Source: Agelas oroides
Taxonomy: Eukaryota; Porifera; Demospongiae; Agelasida; Agelasidae
Reading direction: 5' to 3'
DNA: 64,000 nucleotides
Assembly: GCA_949130485.1 (NCBI GenBank)
Contig: OX422183.1
Location: forward strand, 27,654,816 to 27,718,815
The notes under the pieces: generated by a model
Told to the model about the DNA's origin: nothing
Databases searched by the model: none
What the model saw: the letters and a program-made list of their open reading frames with translations, nothing else
Shown here: piece after piece, positions 43,772-57,100 of the stretch
Numbering within the stretch: the stretch's first letter is position 1
How the letters are laid out: every line of letters starts with the position of its first letter
Made by a program: the position numbers and the translations under genes

Positions 43772-43985
43772 AACCTCATCCTCATTAACATGTATTGACT
43801 GAATACTTCTTTCACTATGGCATACAGTGGTCATTTGGGATAACCTGCTGGGAGATCTTTAGTGCTGGTAAAAACCCTACCCTGGAGTGGACCTTCTCAC
43901 CCTGGTGCAGGTATTGGAGAATGGACGAAGATTGGACAAACCTTTGAATACTGCTTGCTCTGATACTATGTATGTTTACAGTGTA

Positions 43986-44751
43986 GTTGCCCTGTTACTA
44001 CATAACAGAGGCACATTGGTGTGTTTGTGTGTTTTAGTCTAAGTAAGCTTCCCTCCCCTCCCCCAAATCCCCCCTCAAAAATATCACCACCACCTATTTT
44101 GTGAGTGGTGGAATTCTCACCAAGATTCTACATCAAATTAAGGCACTCACAGTACTCGAACCTGTGTAAAGTCCTCATGCATATTGTGGAAGTTGTCTGA
44201 AAACTTACTGGCCTTCTCTAGTGACTTATACACCATCTGGGAACTGATTAGCCATGTCGTATTGTGTTGTGACGTTTTTACTCTGTGCAAGTATGTAACT
44301 TTTATTGGCTTTGGCTATACCCATTGTCATAGTTATTACCATTCCTGAAATGGTAACATTAATCCAATTTGCAAAGTTCATAGCTGTTCAACACATCAGA
44401 ATTGTGTAAGAACTATGTACAGAAGGTGGAGCAGTTTCTGAATTTCTGAATGCCTGAAGTTTGCAAATTGCATGGCTTTTAATTTTCAAAGATTGAAGTT
44501 AGTAGCTCGTTCACAATCATCAGTGGAACAGTTGTTTCATTTTTTTTGTTTGGAACTAGAAATGTGTAATATGTTGGAGTCCATGTAGCTAGAGGTCACT
44601 AATTACTGACAAAAGAATTATGCTACTGTGATTGTAGACTAGTGGAATGGTGTTTTACATCTCAGGTGACATTTGCTACAACACAATAACAGAATAGCAG
44701 AATTCTTCTGCAGACCACTTTGGTACACTTATCTGTCCTCAAACGTTTTAA

Positions 44752-44785
<34 letters not shown>

Positions 44786-47569
44786 TTGGCCTAGTAATAA
44801 ACCAATAGCTCATTTGACCTGTATAGTTAGTATGTCCATGAATCAATTAATGGAGTTACCAGTAAGTGTTGAAATTTGTGTTCCATGTCACATGCACATA
44901 TGAAATCATGCTGAAATGTTGGCAGCCAATGAGTGACCTCTATTTTCCGAACTGGTGGAGTTGGTGTCAACAGATCTAGAGTGCCAGGCTGGCTACCTCG
45001 AGTTTTCTTTCTCACCAGATGATGTCTTACCTAAAGACAACAAAGAAAAGTCCCTTTCCTTTTGCTTCCCCCACATCAACCTCCCCTCCACTAATTGTAG
45101 TCACCCCGTCAGACAATGACATGGAGGCTTCTTGAACTTTAACAACTTTGGACAGAAAAACTTTGTTTGCATAAAAAAAATGTAAAAAAATTAACAAATG
45201 CACCTTGCCTTGGTTGCATGGTCTTGGTCGAATGCATGTATGCCAGTGGATTGCTGTAGAGTGATAGATCTATAATAATTACATGTGTCTTAACATATTC
45301 AGTAGTTATAATGCTGATTTGTAAATGCAGTTGTAATCAGTCACAATTAATTACTTGTAACAACAATTGTAGTTGGTCAGTTCAAGCACCAGATACATGT
45401 ATAGCTGGTAATCGTAATTGGCATTTGAAGTCAATTAGCTACATACAATTATATCAAATGGGTGGATGCAAATGCTTTGTTAAAGATAGTCAGCAACTTC
45501 CTTTACTTTATGTGTTTCATCAGCATCTGTTGAAAGGCAAGCAAGAACAACTTTGCAAGCTGATGAGTCCACACTGGTCACTAAGAACTTATGATTGTGT
45601 TTGTTGAGATTATCTCTTCACCTGAATGCTTTATGCAGCCGTCATCTGCAGGGCAAAAGTGAAGAAAGTGTATATTTAAACAAACACCACTATCCATATA
45701 GCTATAGTTATGAACTGCTGAAGATCCGTTTCATGCCTCCCCATCCCTATAGACCAGCAACTGGGGTCAAGTGCTCTATCTCAGTTGAAGCAGTTTCCAG
45801 GTAGGCTCTCCATTCAATGTAAGAATACATTGTCTCTATCTATCAGACCAAACAGAGATTGGAGATGAAACTGAAGGAACACTAGCCTGCGAGAGGGGGA
45901 TATCGTCACAGCAGAGCACACATCAGAGAACCACACCCTATATCCACTGGGGGAGACATTGTTACTGGAGCATGGCAGATGACACAGGAGCTACAGAAAA
46001 AGGAATCTGTGTACATCCAGATGACTCTGCTGAAGGGCTGGGACTTCAACCAAGATAGCTATATAGGAAACTAAAAGTCCAAGATTGCTGTGAGAAAAGA
46101 CGTTTCAAGGCAACTGTTGCCAACCTTTGACCTCTGATGACCTAATTTAACCTAAATAGTGCAGCACAGGTTTCCTTGGCTTGGACTGCTTCATACCTGA
46201 CAGTAGCCACACTAAGTATTATTGCTGAGAACATTAATTTAAAGCTCATGAATAAAGTTTGTACTACTTGGAAGTAGCATCTTTGTTTATGAAGACTAAA
46301 CATATGAATGTCACCAAATCTATTGTTTAATATCCAGCTACCATTCTGGCGAGAAACCTTGGAACAAATCATGGTATAATTGTGTTTTCATAAATTTGGA
46401 TTTGGTAAGCCAAAACTGTTAGTATGAAAGGCAAAATCATCATGTATGGATACCTAGATAGATCTGATTAGACATTTGAAGTATTCAATTATTCAAAGTA
46501 GGAAAGAAGCTGGATGCAATTCATAACCACAATGGGTGATCCCAAAAGGTGCACCTTTTACATCTTCTACTCATTTTCATCATGGTGGTTTGCTGCATGC
46601 ATACAGCAAAACCACCATCATGCAAATGTGCAAGGAGGAAAAGTAATCTTACAGAAAGGATGAAAGCTAAGGAATACACATTCTTTACCTTTTCTTTCTT
46701 ACTGATGTGGTCCATTATGGCATTGCCACACCATACCGTTTGTTCAGTCATATTTTAGTTTAGCACCATTATGTTTAGTTAACACTTTGTCTGTGCTGGC
46801 CACTCTCCCACACTCATTGGTAAACAAATGTAATTGCACAGTATCACATTATTTAATCTACAGGGTAGATTCAAAACGAAGTGGAAGTACTTATGTGCTT
46901 ATCACATTATATAATCTACAGGGTAGATACGTCTGCAGGATGTACTCATTTTGCCAAGAGTATAACGACATTGCAGTAAATGGGTCAGGTAAGTTAGATA
47001 GTAAGAGAAGTGTTAATTGTAGGTGCATGGGCAATAAAAGGATCAGTAATACTGCAGCAATAGCAGTCTAATGGAAAAGTTGCAAGGTGCACAAAATTCT
47101 GCAGTGTCACAATTTGGTTTAGTAAGATTAGCCTTATTCTAAAGCTCGCTCCTCAAAAACAGTAAGAATTCCACCCATGCATCTTTACAATTTTTGCTGT
47201 GGTGGTGGGGGGGATAAGTATACTGCTACATATAGGACTGCAATAGCAAGTTTATAGTGAGCAATAATATTATAAGCACAAATTTGATTTGTCGTTTAAG
47301 TCAGTAATGTGTTATGGTGAAATTCATCATCAGGCCAGAAATGTCAATAGTATGCACACATTGTGTGCGTTGATCATGAGGCTTTGGGTTTTAGGAAGGT
47401 AGGGAGTTCAACCTGCACACATGCAATAGACCTGCATAACCAAAGTGCTACCCATCATTGTGATGATACATGCATAAATACTTATAGCATTGCATAGCCA
47501 TAGCACAAAACATAAATTAACCAGTTAACATGGTTTATTTCTATGGTAAGCACACGTGCCGCTCACTGT
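43986..47569. other. No gene recognised; microsatellite and small repeats
   Basis: (TTG)n lies at 44753-44784. ATCACATTAT-TAATCTACAGGGTAGAT occurs twice (46844 and 46901). A short hairpin of TGGTGGTTTGCTG with its complement lies near 46583-46618. Scattered frames of 60-100 residues show no family resemblance. Confidence 0.4.
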
Positions 47570-48160
47570 AGATGATGAACAGGATGGGAGAGAGTACATT
47601 ACCTTTCCGAATGCCGTAGGAGATGGGAACGCTTTCTGAGAGTGAGGTCATCCACCTGATAGACATTCGCTGAAAATGTTTTGGGATGCGTCAAGAAAAC
47701 AAACAAAAACAGATGTACCTTCATGCATGTAATTTGCAACAATATTCTTCAAAGTTCCAGTGCAAAGCGTTGTGGAACTTTTTGCTTTGAAGTGTTCAGG
47801 AACAGTAAAAGAGTACACCATTCCTGAGCTTCACTCAGAGTTGGTGCAAAAGAAATGGGATGATAATTGTATGATCTTTATTGGCCTTGGGGATGGGAAC
47901 AACAATGCAGTTACTGAGTAATTTGGTCATAATAACCATGTCTGAGGATGGGAGTAAACAGCAAGGATGGAGGCGTATGTAAGGCTGGCAAAGCATGGAT
48001 TAAAGTTAGCCATCTCCTTGAGGTGATATGGATTGAGGATGTAAAGATGAGTCACACAGAACGTGGTCAGGCCAAGAATATACATCGTTCCTTGTGTAGG
48101 TGTGATGTACTGAAGAAAAAAATGAAGTTCAGCTGCAATTAAATTAGGATCTGTCATAAA
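47570..48160 (-). pseudogene. Degenerate reverse-transcriptase fragment of another LINE type
   Basis: On the minus strand CIVVPIPKANKDHT near 47910-47870 resembles the VxPIPK start of an RT domain. FVCFLDASQN near 47700 resembles FxxFLDxSKAF, and VPISYGIRKGNVLSPILFII near 47630-47575 resembles the GVRQGGVLSPxLF motif. Stops and shifts separate them, and the catalytic YVDD region is absent. GxRxGxVLSP distinguishes it from the GVPQGSILGP LINE at 40 kb. Confidence 0.65.
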
Positions 48161-49428
48161 GCTATGTAATTAGAGGGGAGATACATTCATTTTAACAATG
48201 GGTTGCACGGTGAAAACACACTAACTTCATTCACAATTTCAAAGCAGCAAAAATTAACTGCCAATTCACTTTCATGGCAACAACACATATGCAACATATG
48301 AGTGTGCATTGGTCTGCATAAATGAAAGAAAACCTCCATGGAAGCTCCAATCTTATTGGCAACAAAAGAAAAGTGATTGGGCCATAATAGCCACTGATTT
48401 CATATTGAAGAAAGCACTAATGGTATGTCTTGACCACTACTTTCCTGCTGGAGGGCAATATTCACACTTTTGCAGGCAGTGAGGGCCATGATAAAGGTGC
48501 TATCTCCCTGAAAGACAATTCTCACGCCAAATTTGGAGGCAGCAGTCATGCCCACTTTAAGAGTATCAAGCACAAACAACACAATATTTTCAGAAGACTC
48601 TATCAGTGATAAATTGGTTGCTCCAATGATATGTCAACATAGTTGCCTTAGGACAGTAGTACTATCCACAGTGTAGATTTTAGTATACAGCATCAGATCA
48701 TTCAATAGTTAAAACAATGACAGTTACCTACAGTTTGATAAACTGGATGTATCAGACAACAGCTTGATAGATGGTGCATTAATTTTTTGTTTTCTACATC
48801 CATATGTACACAATTTATGGATTTGTAAATGCAAATCAAAATACTCCTCCATCAGCTGTGATTTGTATTTGACAAACACTTAATGACATGCTGTCATGTT
48901 CATGTACATCAAAATGTCACCAGTACAAAATAATACCCTGCAACATCAATACTACAAGGGTAAGCAGACCACTTTGTTTGTGGATAAATGCTAAATGTGT
49001 TGCAAAAACTCCAGTGTTCATCCAGATTGTCCACTTCAATACACCGATCTGACAACTTTAATCTAAGACTTGGAACTTTCAGACAAGCAGTGTGCATTCC
49101 ATCACTCTGGTAGCTATCCTCTGTGGAGCATGTTATTAAAACATCCATGTGTATGGAGCATTCAGACTGACTGAACGCCTATGAAAACACATGGTTACAA
49201 TTTGTTTTCCTACAACTTGTTCCTGGTCATAGCACTGAACCATTACTCCACACAAGCAGCAAGACTGAGTGTTAGAAATACCGTGCAAAACTCTTCCTCA
49301 CTGTATTTTAATTAGCTATCCCCATAGCTCTGTGAAAACAACTAATTGAATGGTAATCATATTCCACTCTTTGTAGCTGTCTGCAACTTCTTCTCTCCTG
49401 TATATACAGTTACTCTGATTTTCATCCA
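48161..49428. other. No gene recognised
   Basis: Non-coding by inspection. The sequence could include more of the decayed LINE, but no motif is readable. Confidence 0.35.
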
Positions 49429-50062
49429 GTGTCGGTGCACCCACCCTCCTCTCAGTGCACCCACTCTCATCTCCATGCACCCACTCTCATCTCAGTGCAC
49501 CCACTCTCTTCTCAGTGCACCCACCCTCCTCTCAGTGCACCCACCCTCCTCTCAGTGCACCCACCCTCCTCTCAGTGCACCCACTCTCTTCTCAGTCCAC
49601 CCACACTCGTCTCAGTGCACCCACACTGCTCTCAGTGCACCCACTCTCGTCTCAGTGCACCCACTCTCATCTCAGTGCACCCACCCTCCTCTCAGTGCAC
49701 CCACCCTCCTCTCAGTGCACCCACTCTCCTCTCAGTGCACCCACCCTCCTCTCAGTGCACCCACCCTCCTCTCAGTGCACCCACTCTCCTCTCAGTGCAC
49801 CCACCCTCCTCTCAGTGCACCCACTCTCCTCTCAGTGCACCCACCCTCCTCTCAGTGCACCCACCCTCCTCTCAGTGCACCCACCCTCCTCTCAGTGCAC
49901 CCACCCTCCTCTCAGTGCACCCACCCTCCTCTCAGTGCACCCACTCTCCTCTCAGTGCACCCACCCTCCTCTCAGTGCACCCACCCTCCTCTCAGTGCAC
50001 CCACTCTCCTCTCAGTGTACCCACCCTCCTCTCAGTGCACCCACTCTTGTCTCAGTTCATCC
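49429..50062 (+). repeat. 20-bp minisatellite, about 31 units
   Basis: The unit is CTCTCAGTGCACCCACCCTC with few variants (ACTCTC, CATC, CGTC). Since 20 is not a multiple of three and the unit lacks stops in every frame, all three plus frames are open and encode the same 20-residue repeat (SAPTLLSVHPPSSQCTHPPL) in different register. Variants are clustered towards both ends, while the centre is almost uniform. No splice or start evidence suggests translation. Confidence 0.95.
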
Positions 50063-51146
50063 AGCAGATCTAACACAGGTCCACCACTTACAAGTAAATC
50101 TACTGCTTAGGTAAAGAAATTGAAACCCAGTTTAATGCCTACAGAGACAGACATTGCTACTGGACTGGACTACTTTTGCTAGTTTGTTGTACTCTTCCTG
50201 TATTCTCACTAAACACTTGTGGAAATGCTGATATGGTGTTTCTGCTGTTTATGCACTTGGCACTTGCAGGCAGTGTTTACAAGGCATGGCATCTGCTGGG
50301 TTGCTTCACAGTATGCAGCAATGAATGAAGGTGGAGAAGGCAGGGAACAAGGCTATATGAAGTAGCAAGATTCACATTGGTCCAATCTTAGTATATGTAA
50401 CTACGAATCTATAACTGTTGTAAATGCATCATACAGCAGAATTGTATTAAGTACTTCTGCATGATTGCTGTCTGCACTCTTCACCTAACAAGACAGTGTC
50501 TATAGGCTGAACCACTGTCATGCAGCAAGCATCCTTAGTTGTTAAATGTAACTCTGTGTTGCATGACTGGAAGATACAACCTTTTAGCCTCGATTAATAG
50601 AAATATAAGAAACTCCATACTAAATGTGGAAGCCTACTGTAAAGTCTCCCATGCAGGTATAACTAATGTGTTTATGCAGAGTTTCTGAGCCTAAGGCATC
50701 AAACCAGTCAGCATGAAATAAGTTGTGGATTGTCAGATAAGTAAGCTTCAATGCCATTTTTGGCCCCAAAATAGCTGCAGAAGAGAATGCACTCATCCCA
50801 ATTTCGCACTCTTGTTCTAATGCTCTTACTCTTGTCCCAGCTAAGGCACTCATCATCCTTACAGTGCACACTACAGCCATATAGATGATACATGTGACAG
50901 TAGTAGTCTCTATACAGAAAGGTGTGTAATGAAACAGTTTACTTAAAGGCATGTAAGTGCAAAGTACTTCCCGTTACATGTTGAATTCAAGCTTTTTTGT
51001 ATGGCCAAATATAAAAACTAGTTTTGATTGCCTAGTCATTTGAATAGATCTACATAATAGAGTAGCTACAGCTATCAATCAGTTCATACCACTTGTGTAA
51101 ATAGTTATTCAGGTGTAACTTCAGTACAAATCCTGTAGAGAAATAC
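50063..51146. other. No gene recognised; lone family end
   Basis: GGCAGGGAACAAGGCTA (ending near 50355) is a lone end of the TAGCCTTG type. Nothing else is notable. Confidence 0.4.
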
Positions 51147-54100
51147 TTAATACTCCTGCCGTTTAACTATTGGATCCACAAAACCATCTGGAAGGCGGCG
51201 AACATCTATTGGAGCCTTGGATTCCCGCCGCTCTTCCAATTCATCTTTCAGAAACCAGAATTGCATGGGTACAAGGGTCCCCTTCACTGCAGCCAGCAAA
51301 GTACTTGCTTCTTCCTTCCCAAGTTTTGATAGCTAACATTTAGAGACCAAACAATAAAACCAACATAATGTTAGTGACACACATCTTGGAGCATTTATTA
51401 TGGTTAAAAGGCATGTATACAGCTGCGCTTGGAAAGTAACTTATCATCACTATAGCATAGTGTCAAAGTTTAACGTTTTCTTGAATGTATTTGCATACAT
51501 ATAACTAAGAGCAAGTTCCATGTTAATAGCTAACCAGTTGAGATACCAAGTTACGATGAATAACAGGTGTGTTTTCAGGAACTACATAGTCGGCAAGTGG
51601 TACCATACAAGATCTCATCTTGGATAGATATACGAATCACCAGAAGCACATCAAACCAGCACAGCATGTAACAGTAGTGTTCAACTTAGCATGAGTTGCA
51701 CAAGGACAGCGAAATTTAAACACAGGGGTGGGTTACTAATTTTATTGGTATCTGTTTACAAAATAATAGGGGCAAGCCTGAGTGAGCCCCACACTAGCAG
51801 AACTGCATTGTGTACGCAGTGTGTATCTTTGTAACCATTTGCCAGAAATTTCAAATGGGTGGATTTAAACAATGTTATGTACGTATTTGCCTAGTTTATA
51901 CAGACTACATAAGCCAAGTGCATGAAGGTGAATATTCGGGGCGAGCTGAGCGAGCCACACACTAGTGAGTTGAATTGTCAATTTTATAATCATTATCTGC
52001 CATACGTTATTCCAAATATTTTTGATACTGTAATTCAACGCAATAGCTGCAAGCTGCATGCAGATAGTAAGATTTTTGTGCATGCAACTGGCAGGCAGGG
52101 CAGTTGTGTAGACTGGCTGCTTACAGAATGTCTCAAGGCTAACCCATGCTCTGCCAAAGGCAATACAACTTCCACACCACTAGTTATTCAATGTCTAGAG
52201 GAAAGACTAGTGGATGGAAACTTCACTGTTGTTTTGCAAACAAATTTTGTCCTGTTTGTTACAGCTAACATCTACACAACTCTCCATTACTTATATGTGA
52301 TCCGCTAAGTGAAAACCCACCACATCCCACAGTTTATGAAAATAGCAATAAGACTGGAAATCGGTACATCGATGTGTAATTGTGCGACAGTAAAAAATTG
52401 GAAGCAATCAGTTGCTTGATTCCCGAGTTACAACACAAAATGCATAGGTAATGCAGAACACAATTTTTCGAGAAAATGCTATGTTTTTATGTTGCTACGG
52501 TAAATTTTAATGGATCCATATACTATCATGTTACCTAAACATGTTCTTATAAAAAAAAGCAGCTTGAAAGTTGACAAAGACAGTTGGGAAAGACAGCGGT
52601 TATGAAAGTTACATAGTGCCTATAGACAGAAAGACAACCGTAAATGGACTGGAAGCTGGTGAAATTGTGTTTTGTTTTTTGAAAAGCACGTATACCAAGC
52701 TGTCCATGGCAACACATTCCCTATTCCATTGACCTGCCTGTGAGTTCAAGCTTATATCATTTTTATAGTAGCAGTTAATAATCCACTATGATACAGTGCA
52801 AGTCCCCTCTAACATGTTGGTATAATAGTCTGATTTTTGCTCCAAAACGACCTGTATGGATAAAGCTGCCTCAAACTCAAACTCAATATTTGTAGGATGT
52901 GCCAGGTTTTCGCTCAGCGGGTCACCTTTGTAGGCCTGTTATTGTTTAGACCCTGAATTTTTTTCACCTGAGACTAGTTTTAGCCTATAGATGCCTTTAA
53001 CGCACCGTATCTCCATTTCTTTCCTCCAAAACTCACCCAACTCCACTTCCAGCCTTAACAACAGACTTGTGACCTTAACCATGCCCACTCATTAACGAGC
53101 ATGCAATAGTCAGCACTCTCGGTCGTCAAACACCCGCTCAGAGCCCAAGCAGCCTTCCCTGCCAGAAATGAACAAGGTGAGAGTAGCATTTTCTAAGCCC
53201 TTCCATGCAGCTAGGGCAAGAATTGGCCTACCCGGTCCCAACCATGGCACTTTTATGGCCAAGCCTAGCAGCCACGATGTGCATGTTATCCTGTGGGTGA
53301 CCCCGCCACCTCCCCCTGTCCCACCCTTTCTGCTGACACAGAAATCAGTGTACAAGTGTGCAGTGTGCAGTATGATGTAACCAAAAGTGCACTAGAGGGT
53401 TTAAAGGGTTAAATAAATAATTAATTAATTAATTAATAACTAGACATGAAATGATGTTACCTGTATAGCAGTGTGTAGCCAGCTATATATAAATACTTGC
53501 TTCATTGCTCATTTCATTACATACATACATACATACAGGATATAATACCTTGCGGTACTCCTTAAGTTGTTGATAAGTTTTCACTTCATTACCTGGGAAA
53601 AGTTTGAAAACCTGCAAACTTAATGTGAAGTACTGTCATGCATGGAACCACATTCACTCATGAACGAGTTTTCAATAGTACTGGTCATTAAACATGCTAC
53701 AATACTAAAACCATTAACTAACTAATGACTTAAAATTTGTCCTAAGGGTCATTCCAAGTCATGTCAACAAAAATTTTGACATGACCGTCTCAGAATTGGA
53801 CGAAACTTGGTACGCAGGTAGCCTCGTTTCCAGGCCTTCCCCGGCTCCAGTTTTTGATCGCTTGCAGTATGCAAAAACGGAGGGAGAAGGCCTGGTGAAT
53901 CTTACCACGTGATCCGCGGCACACATGACGTCACAGGTTCTAGACACGAAGACATATTCGCATTTATATCTCCAGCTACAGAGAAGCTAGAGAAACAAGA
54001 CAAGTTCCAGCCGAAAGACAAGTCCCACCTCTAGAACATACCCTAGTCTGAAGCAGAACCGCTGAAGGATGGTTCCGCTGTAAGTGTTGCAAATCCAAAA

Positions 54101-57100
54101 GCGGCTGCTTTTTCGCTACGTAAGCTAAATTTTGTCACTGCAGATATTTCACACATTTCGTTCGGCAACCCTTCGGAGCTATTCCTTCTAGCTTGGATAT
54201 GTTTTGTACGCTTGATGTTGTTCTCCGTCAGTGCTTGTCTCGCCTTCATAGCTACAACAGAATGCAAGATCAGCCTTCTCACTAGTATGGCTATACATAT
54301 AAGCGTGACGACATGTGACGCCTGTGCCGCGGATCACGTGGTAAGATTCACCAGGCCTTCTCCCTCCGTTTTTGCATACTGCAAGCAATTAAAAACTGGA
54401 GCCGGGGAAGGCCTGGGAACGAGGCTAACGCAGGTAGTGCCTTTGGTTTTGTGAGCCAGACAAAATTTCACTCTCATTCATTGTATGGCTTCCTGGTTAA
54501 GGCCAATGAAAATTTCAACTTTTAAAAAAAAATTCTGCGCTGACTGCTATTTAGTTCCCTGTAACTTTGCCATTTTAAGTTGCTTTGTAAAATAAATTAC
54601 ATCATCTTGCAGCTTAAAGAATGGGCTTTCACATGGTATATTATATGGCTTCATCCGATAAAAGTACAGAAAGACCACATTCCTTAAGCTTTGACCTTTG
54701 ACCTCTCAAAAAGTGCTGATTTTTTTCCCAGATAATTTGTGTGGATACTCTCTAGACCCTTCACTAACAGCTGTACAAATTTTATTTTGGGGCTTCATTG
54801 GGATCAGGAGATACATACTGGTATAGTGTGGTATGTAGGCTATTTCAGTCAACTTCACTACATTTTCCCCACCATTATGGCCTTTTGTCAAGAGTTTGAA
54901 CAATACAATCAATTCTAAGTCAAAATTAGTCAGGTTAGTCATTACACAGTAATACATTATTCATTCTACAGTAGACTAAGTAAGAAACAAAGCACAAAAT
55001 TAATAGAATTTTCTTTACCCTGCTGTCATAATTCGAAATTTTTCAGAAGCAGTTGTAGTTTCTTTCTTAGACAGAGTGTAAACACGGCCTGTTCTTGTTC
55101 TTGGATCTACGAGTGTTAAAATGTTATCCATTGGTACAGTACGTATATCTTGGGTTCCTGGATATTTGTATGAACTGGAAGGCCCATGTGGATGAAGAAA
55201 TGTGAGCTTTACCTGACTGTCTTCCTGGATGATTTCTAATACACAAGCCAACCACCACTTTCCATCACACAAGCACGTGACAAAACCAACAATTGATTCT
55301 GGTGGAAGATCGTTTGTTCTTAGAGTAGCTCTCTCCTCCCTGGAAGTGTCAGAAGCTGAATAATAACTGACTCTAACTTTACTGTTTGAGATGGGAACAA
55401 ATGAGTGCAGTTTTCTTGTACCTGGAATTGTGCGAGATTGGTGAAAGCATCGCTCAAGATGATGCTGTTCTCTTTCATAATCTTCCATGCTGCAATAGCC
55501 AAAATGAACGGATGGAACAGCTGTGGATGCCCAATCGAACAGCTGGCGAGGAGTCATTATTTGGTCATTGTATGGCCTTTGTAAACTAGCTCGAGCTGCT
55601 AGTTGCTTTACTGTTCCACCTAGACTGTCACCCTTTTCGGTGCGAGGTAGCAGAAAAATGCCACTCAGCTGATATGCCAAAATCATCCTTGTGGAGACAC
55701 AAATTGACAAAGTTTTTTCGGTTCGTGTATTGAGAAGCAGCACCATCAGAAAAATAGATTATTTTTTTAGGTTGCAACCTTTCAGGCAGCAAGTTTTTCA
55801 AGAATGCTATGAAGCATTTCTGAAAAAGGTAAACTGCTATAGTGTCGTGGTGTAGGCAATCTGAAATTATCACATAGCTCAGGTGGCATAGCTCTCCAGA
55901 ATCAACAAAGTAGGCAACAAAAGGGTGGAGTGTTGCCTGTGAATTATTCCAGTGGAACCCTTGAGCAGCATCCTGGAGAATGAAGGAATGATTTTCAGAA
56001 AAGTCTACAGTGACCAAAATTTCTCCTGGCTGCAGACTTGTCTTGGATTTCGTATAGAATGCAGCTTGTTCCCTAGCTATGAAAGAATGCGGGTGTAGGA
56101 GCTCTAACTTTTCACAGAAGATCTCAACAAATTCCTCAGGTGGCACACAAAATGTTTCAAGTGTTGATCTGTCAGTAGAAATCCATTGCTTGTAGACAAT
56201 TTGGTCCGTGTCATTTTCATCTAGGAGAACAATAAGCTCCTCTTTGAACTTTGCAACACCAGGACAGGCATCACACTCACCCAAGTAGCATTTAGGCAGT
56301 GGTGGGCTTGTCGGTAGATCTGATAGTCGCATGCTAAACATCATCAATTTCACATTTTGATGAATTGTACACACACACAGAATGTGTACCACTGGCTCCC
56401 GCCAAGATGCAGTGTTTAGGACGAAGCTCTGCAAATTTGGAAAACCCAATTTTTCGATCAGGAAATTTGTCTTTGAACTCACGATACACCTCTCTCAAGT
56501 TGCTCAGCATCAATCGCTTTTGGACATGCACACGCTTACCCTCTTGTTTTACTGATACAAAATCCTTCTTGCCAGGCATAACTCGGCTGATGTTGTCACG
56601 TTCATAAAATGCATGAACAATGTCAACTGTTTCCGGCGGCAGTGAAGGTCCAGGTTTTGGGCCAGGAAGAGAAAGAACCCCCTTCTCTTTTACAAGATCC
56701 TTTGACGTTCGTGCCATATGATTTGACACACCGAATTCCTGCTGAATTTTCTTCAGTGACCAGCTTTTGGGCAATACAGTAAGAATTTGCAGTTCCTCAC
56801 TCCTTTGTGGTGTTGACTGAAACTTCTCTTTCAGCTGTTGGATCATCTCACTTCCATCATCAATGGTTTCTCTACTGATAATGGTACGTTTCAATGCTTC
56901 AGTGATCTTTTCAACCTTTTGTCTGGAGTACTTCTTCCCACGGGGTTTAATATGAGAGTAAGGTGTCTCACCAATGTCTGCTAAGCACATATTGAGTGAG
57001 GCAACTGCTTCTGGGCTGTGAATGTACACTTCAGGTTCTTCGGCTTCTGAACTGGGAGAGTCTGGCTCAGGGATGAGAACTAGTGGCTCCTTGCTCAACT

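Larger units (their letters stand above)
39209..43985 (+). pseudogene. Receptor-type tyrosine kinase domain, broken
   Basis: Exons: 39209-39316 (GEFGIVYRAHL of the glycine loop, VAVKTLK with the ATP-binding lysine); 39375-39584 (helix C to hinge: MMLETIKMKCFDHPNVISLI, then YIIMPFMGNGSLLAYL); 39742-39805 (GMEYLAEQKFVHRDLAA, catalytic loop, ending in His where Arg is usual); 42974-43134 (IKVSDFVLTEDLYARNYY); about 43826-43985 (FGITCWEIFSAGKNP, VLENGRRLDKP). Phase and splice signals fit for the first three. Damage: DFG is DFV, a stop follows NYY, and frameshifts lie near 43075 and 43877. A LINE occupies the intron between exons three and four. Tyrosine-kinase identity rests on HRDLAA and on the activation loop. 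It resembles sponge receptor kinases by my recollection. Confidence 0.8.

Noticed and set aside
49346..50114. Three overlapping 200+ codon frames
   Set aside because: Product of the 20-bp minisatellite; no splice sites or non-repeat domain support a gene.
53110..53380. Candidate coding frames on both strands near 53.1-53.4 kb
   Set aside because: They overlap within an intron of the better-supported gene, lack splice context and resemble no family.
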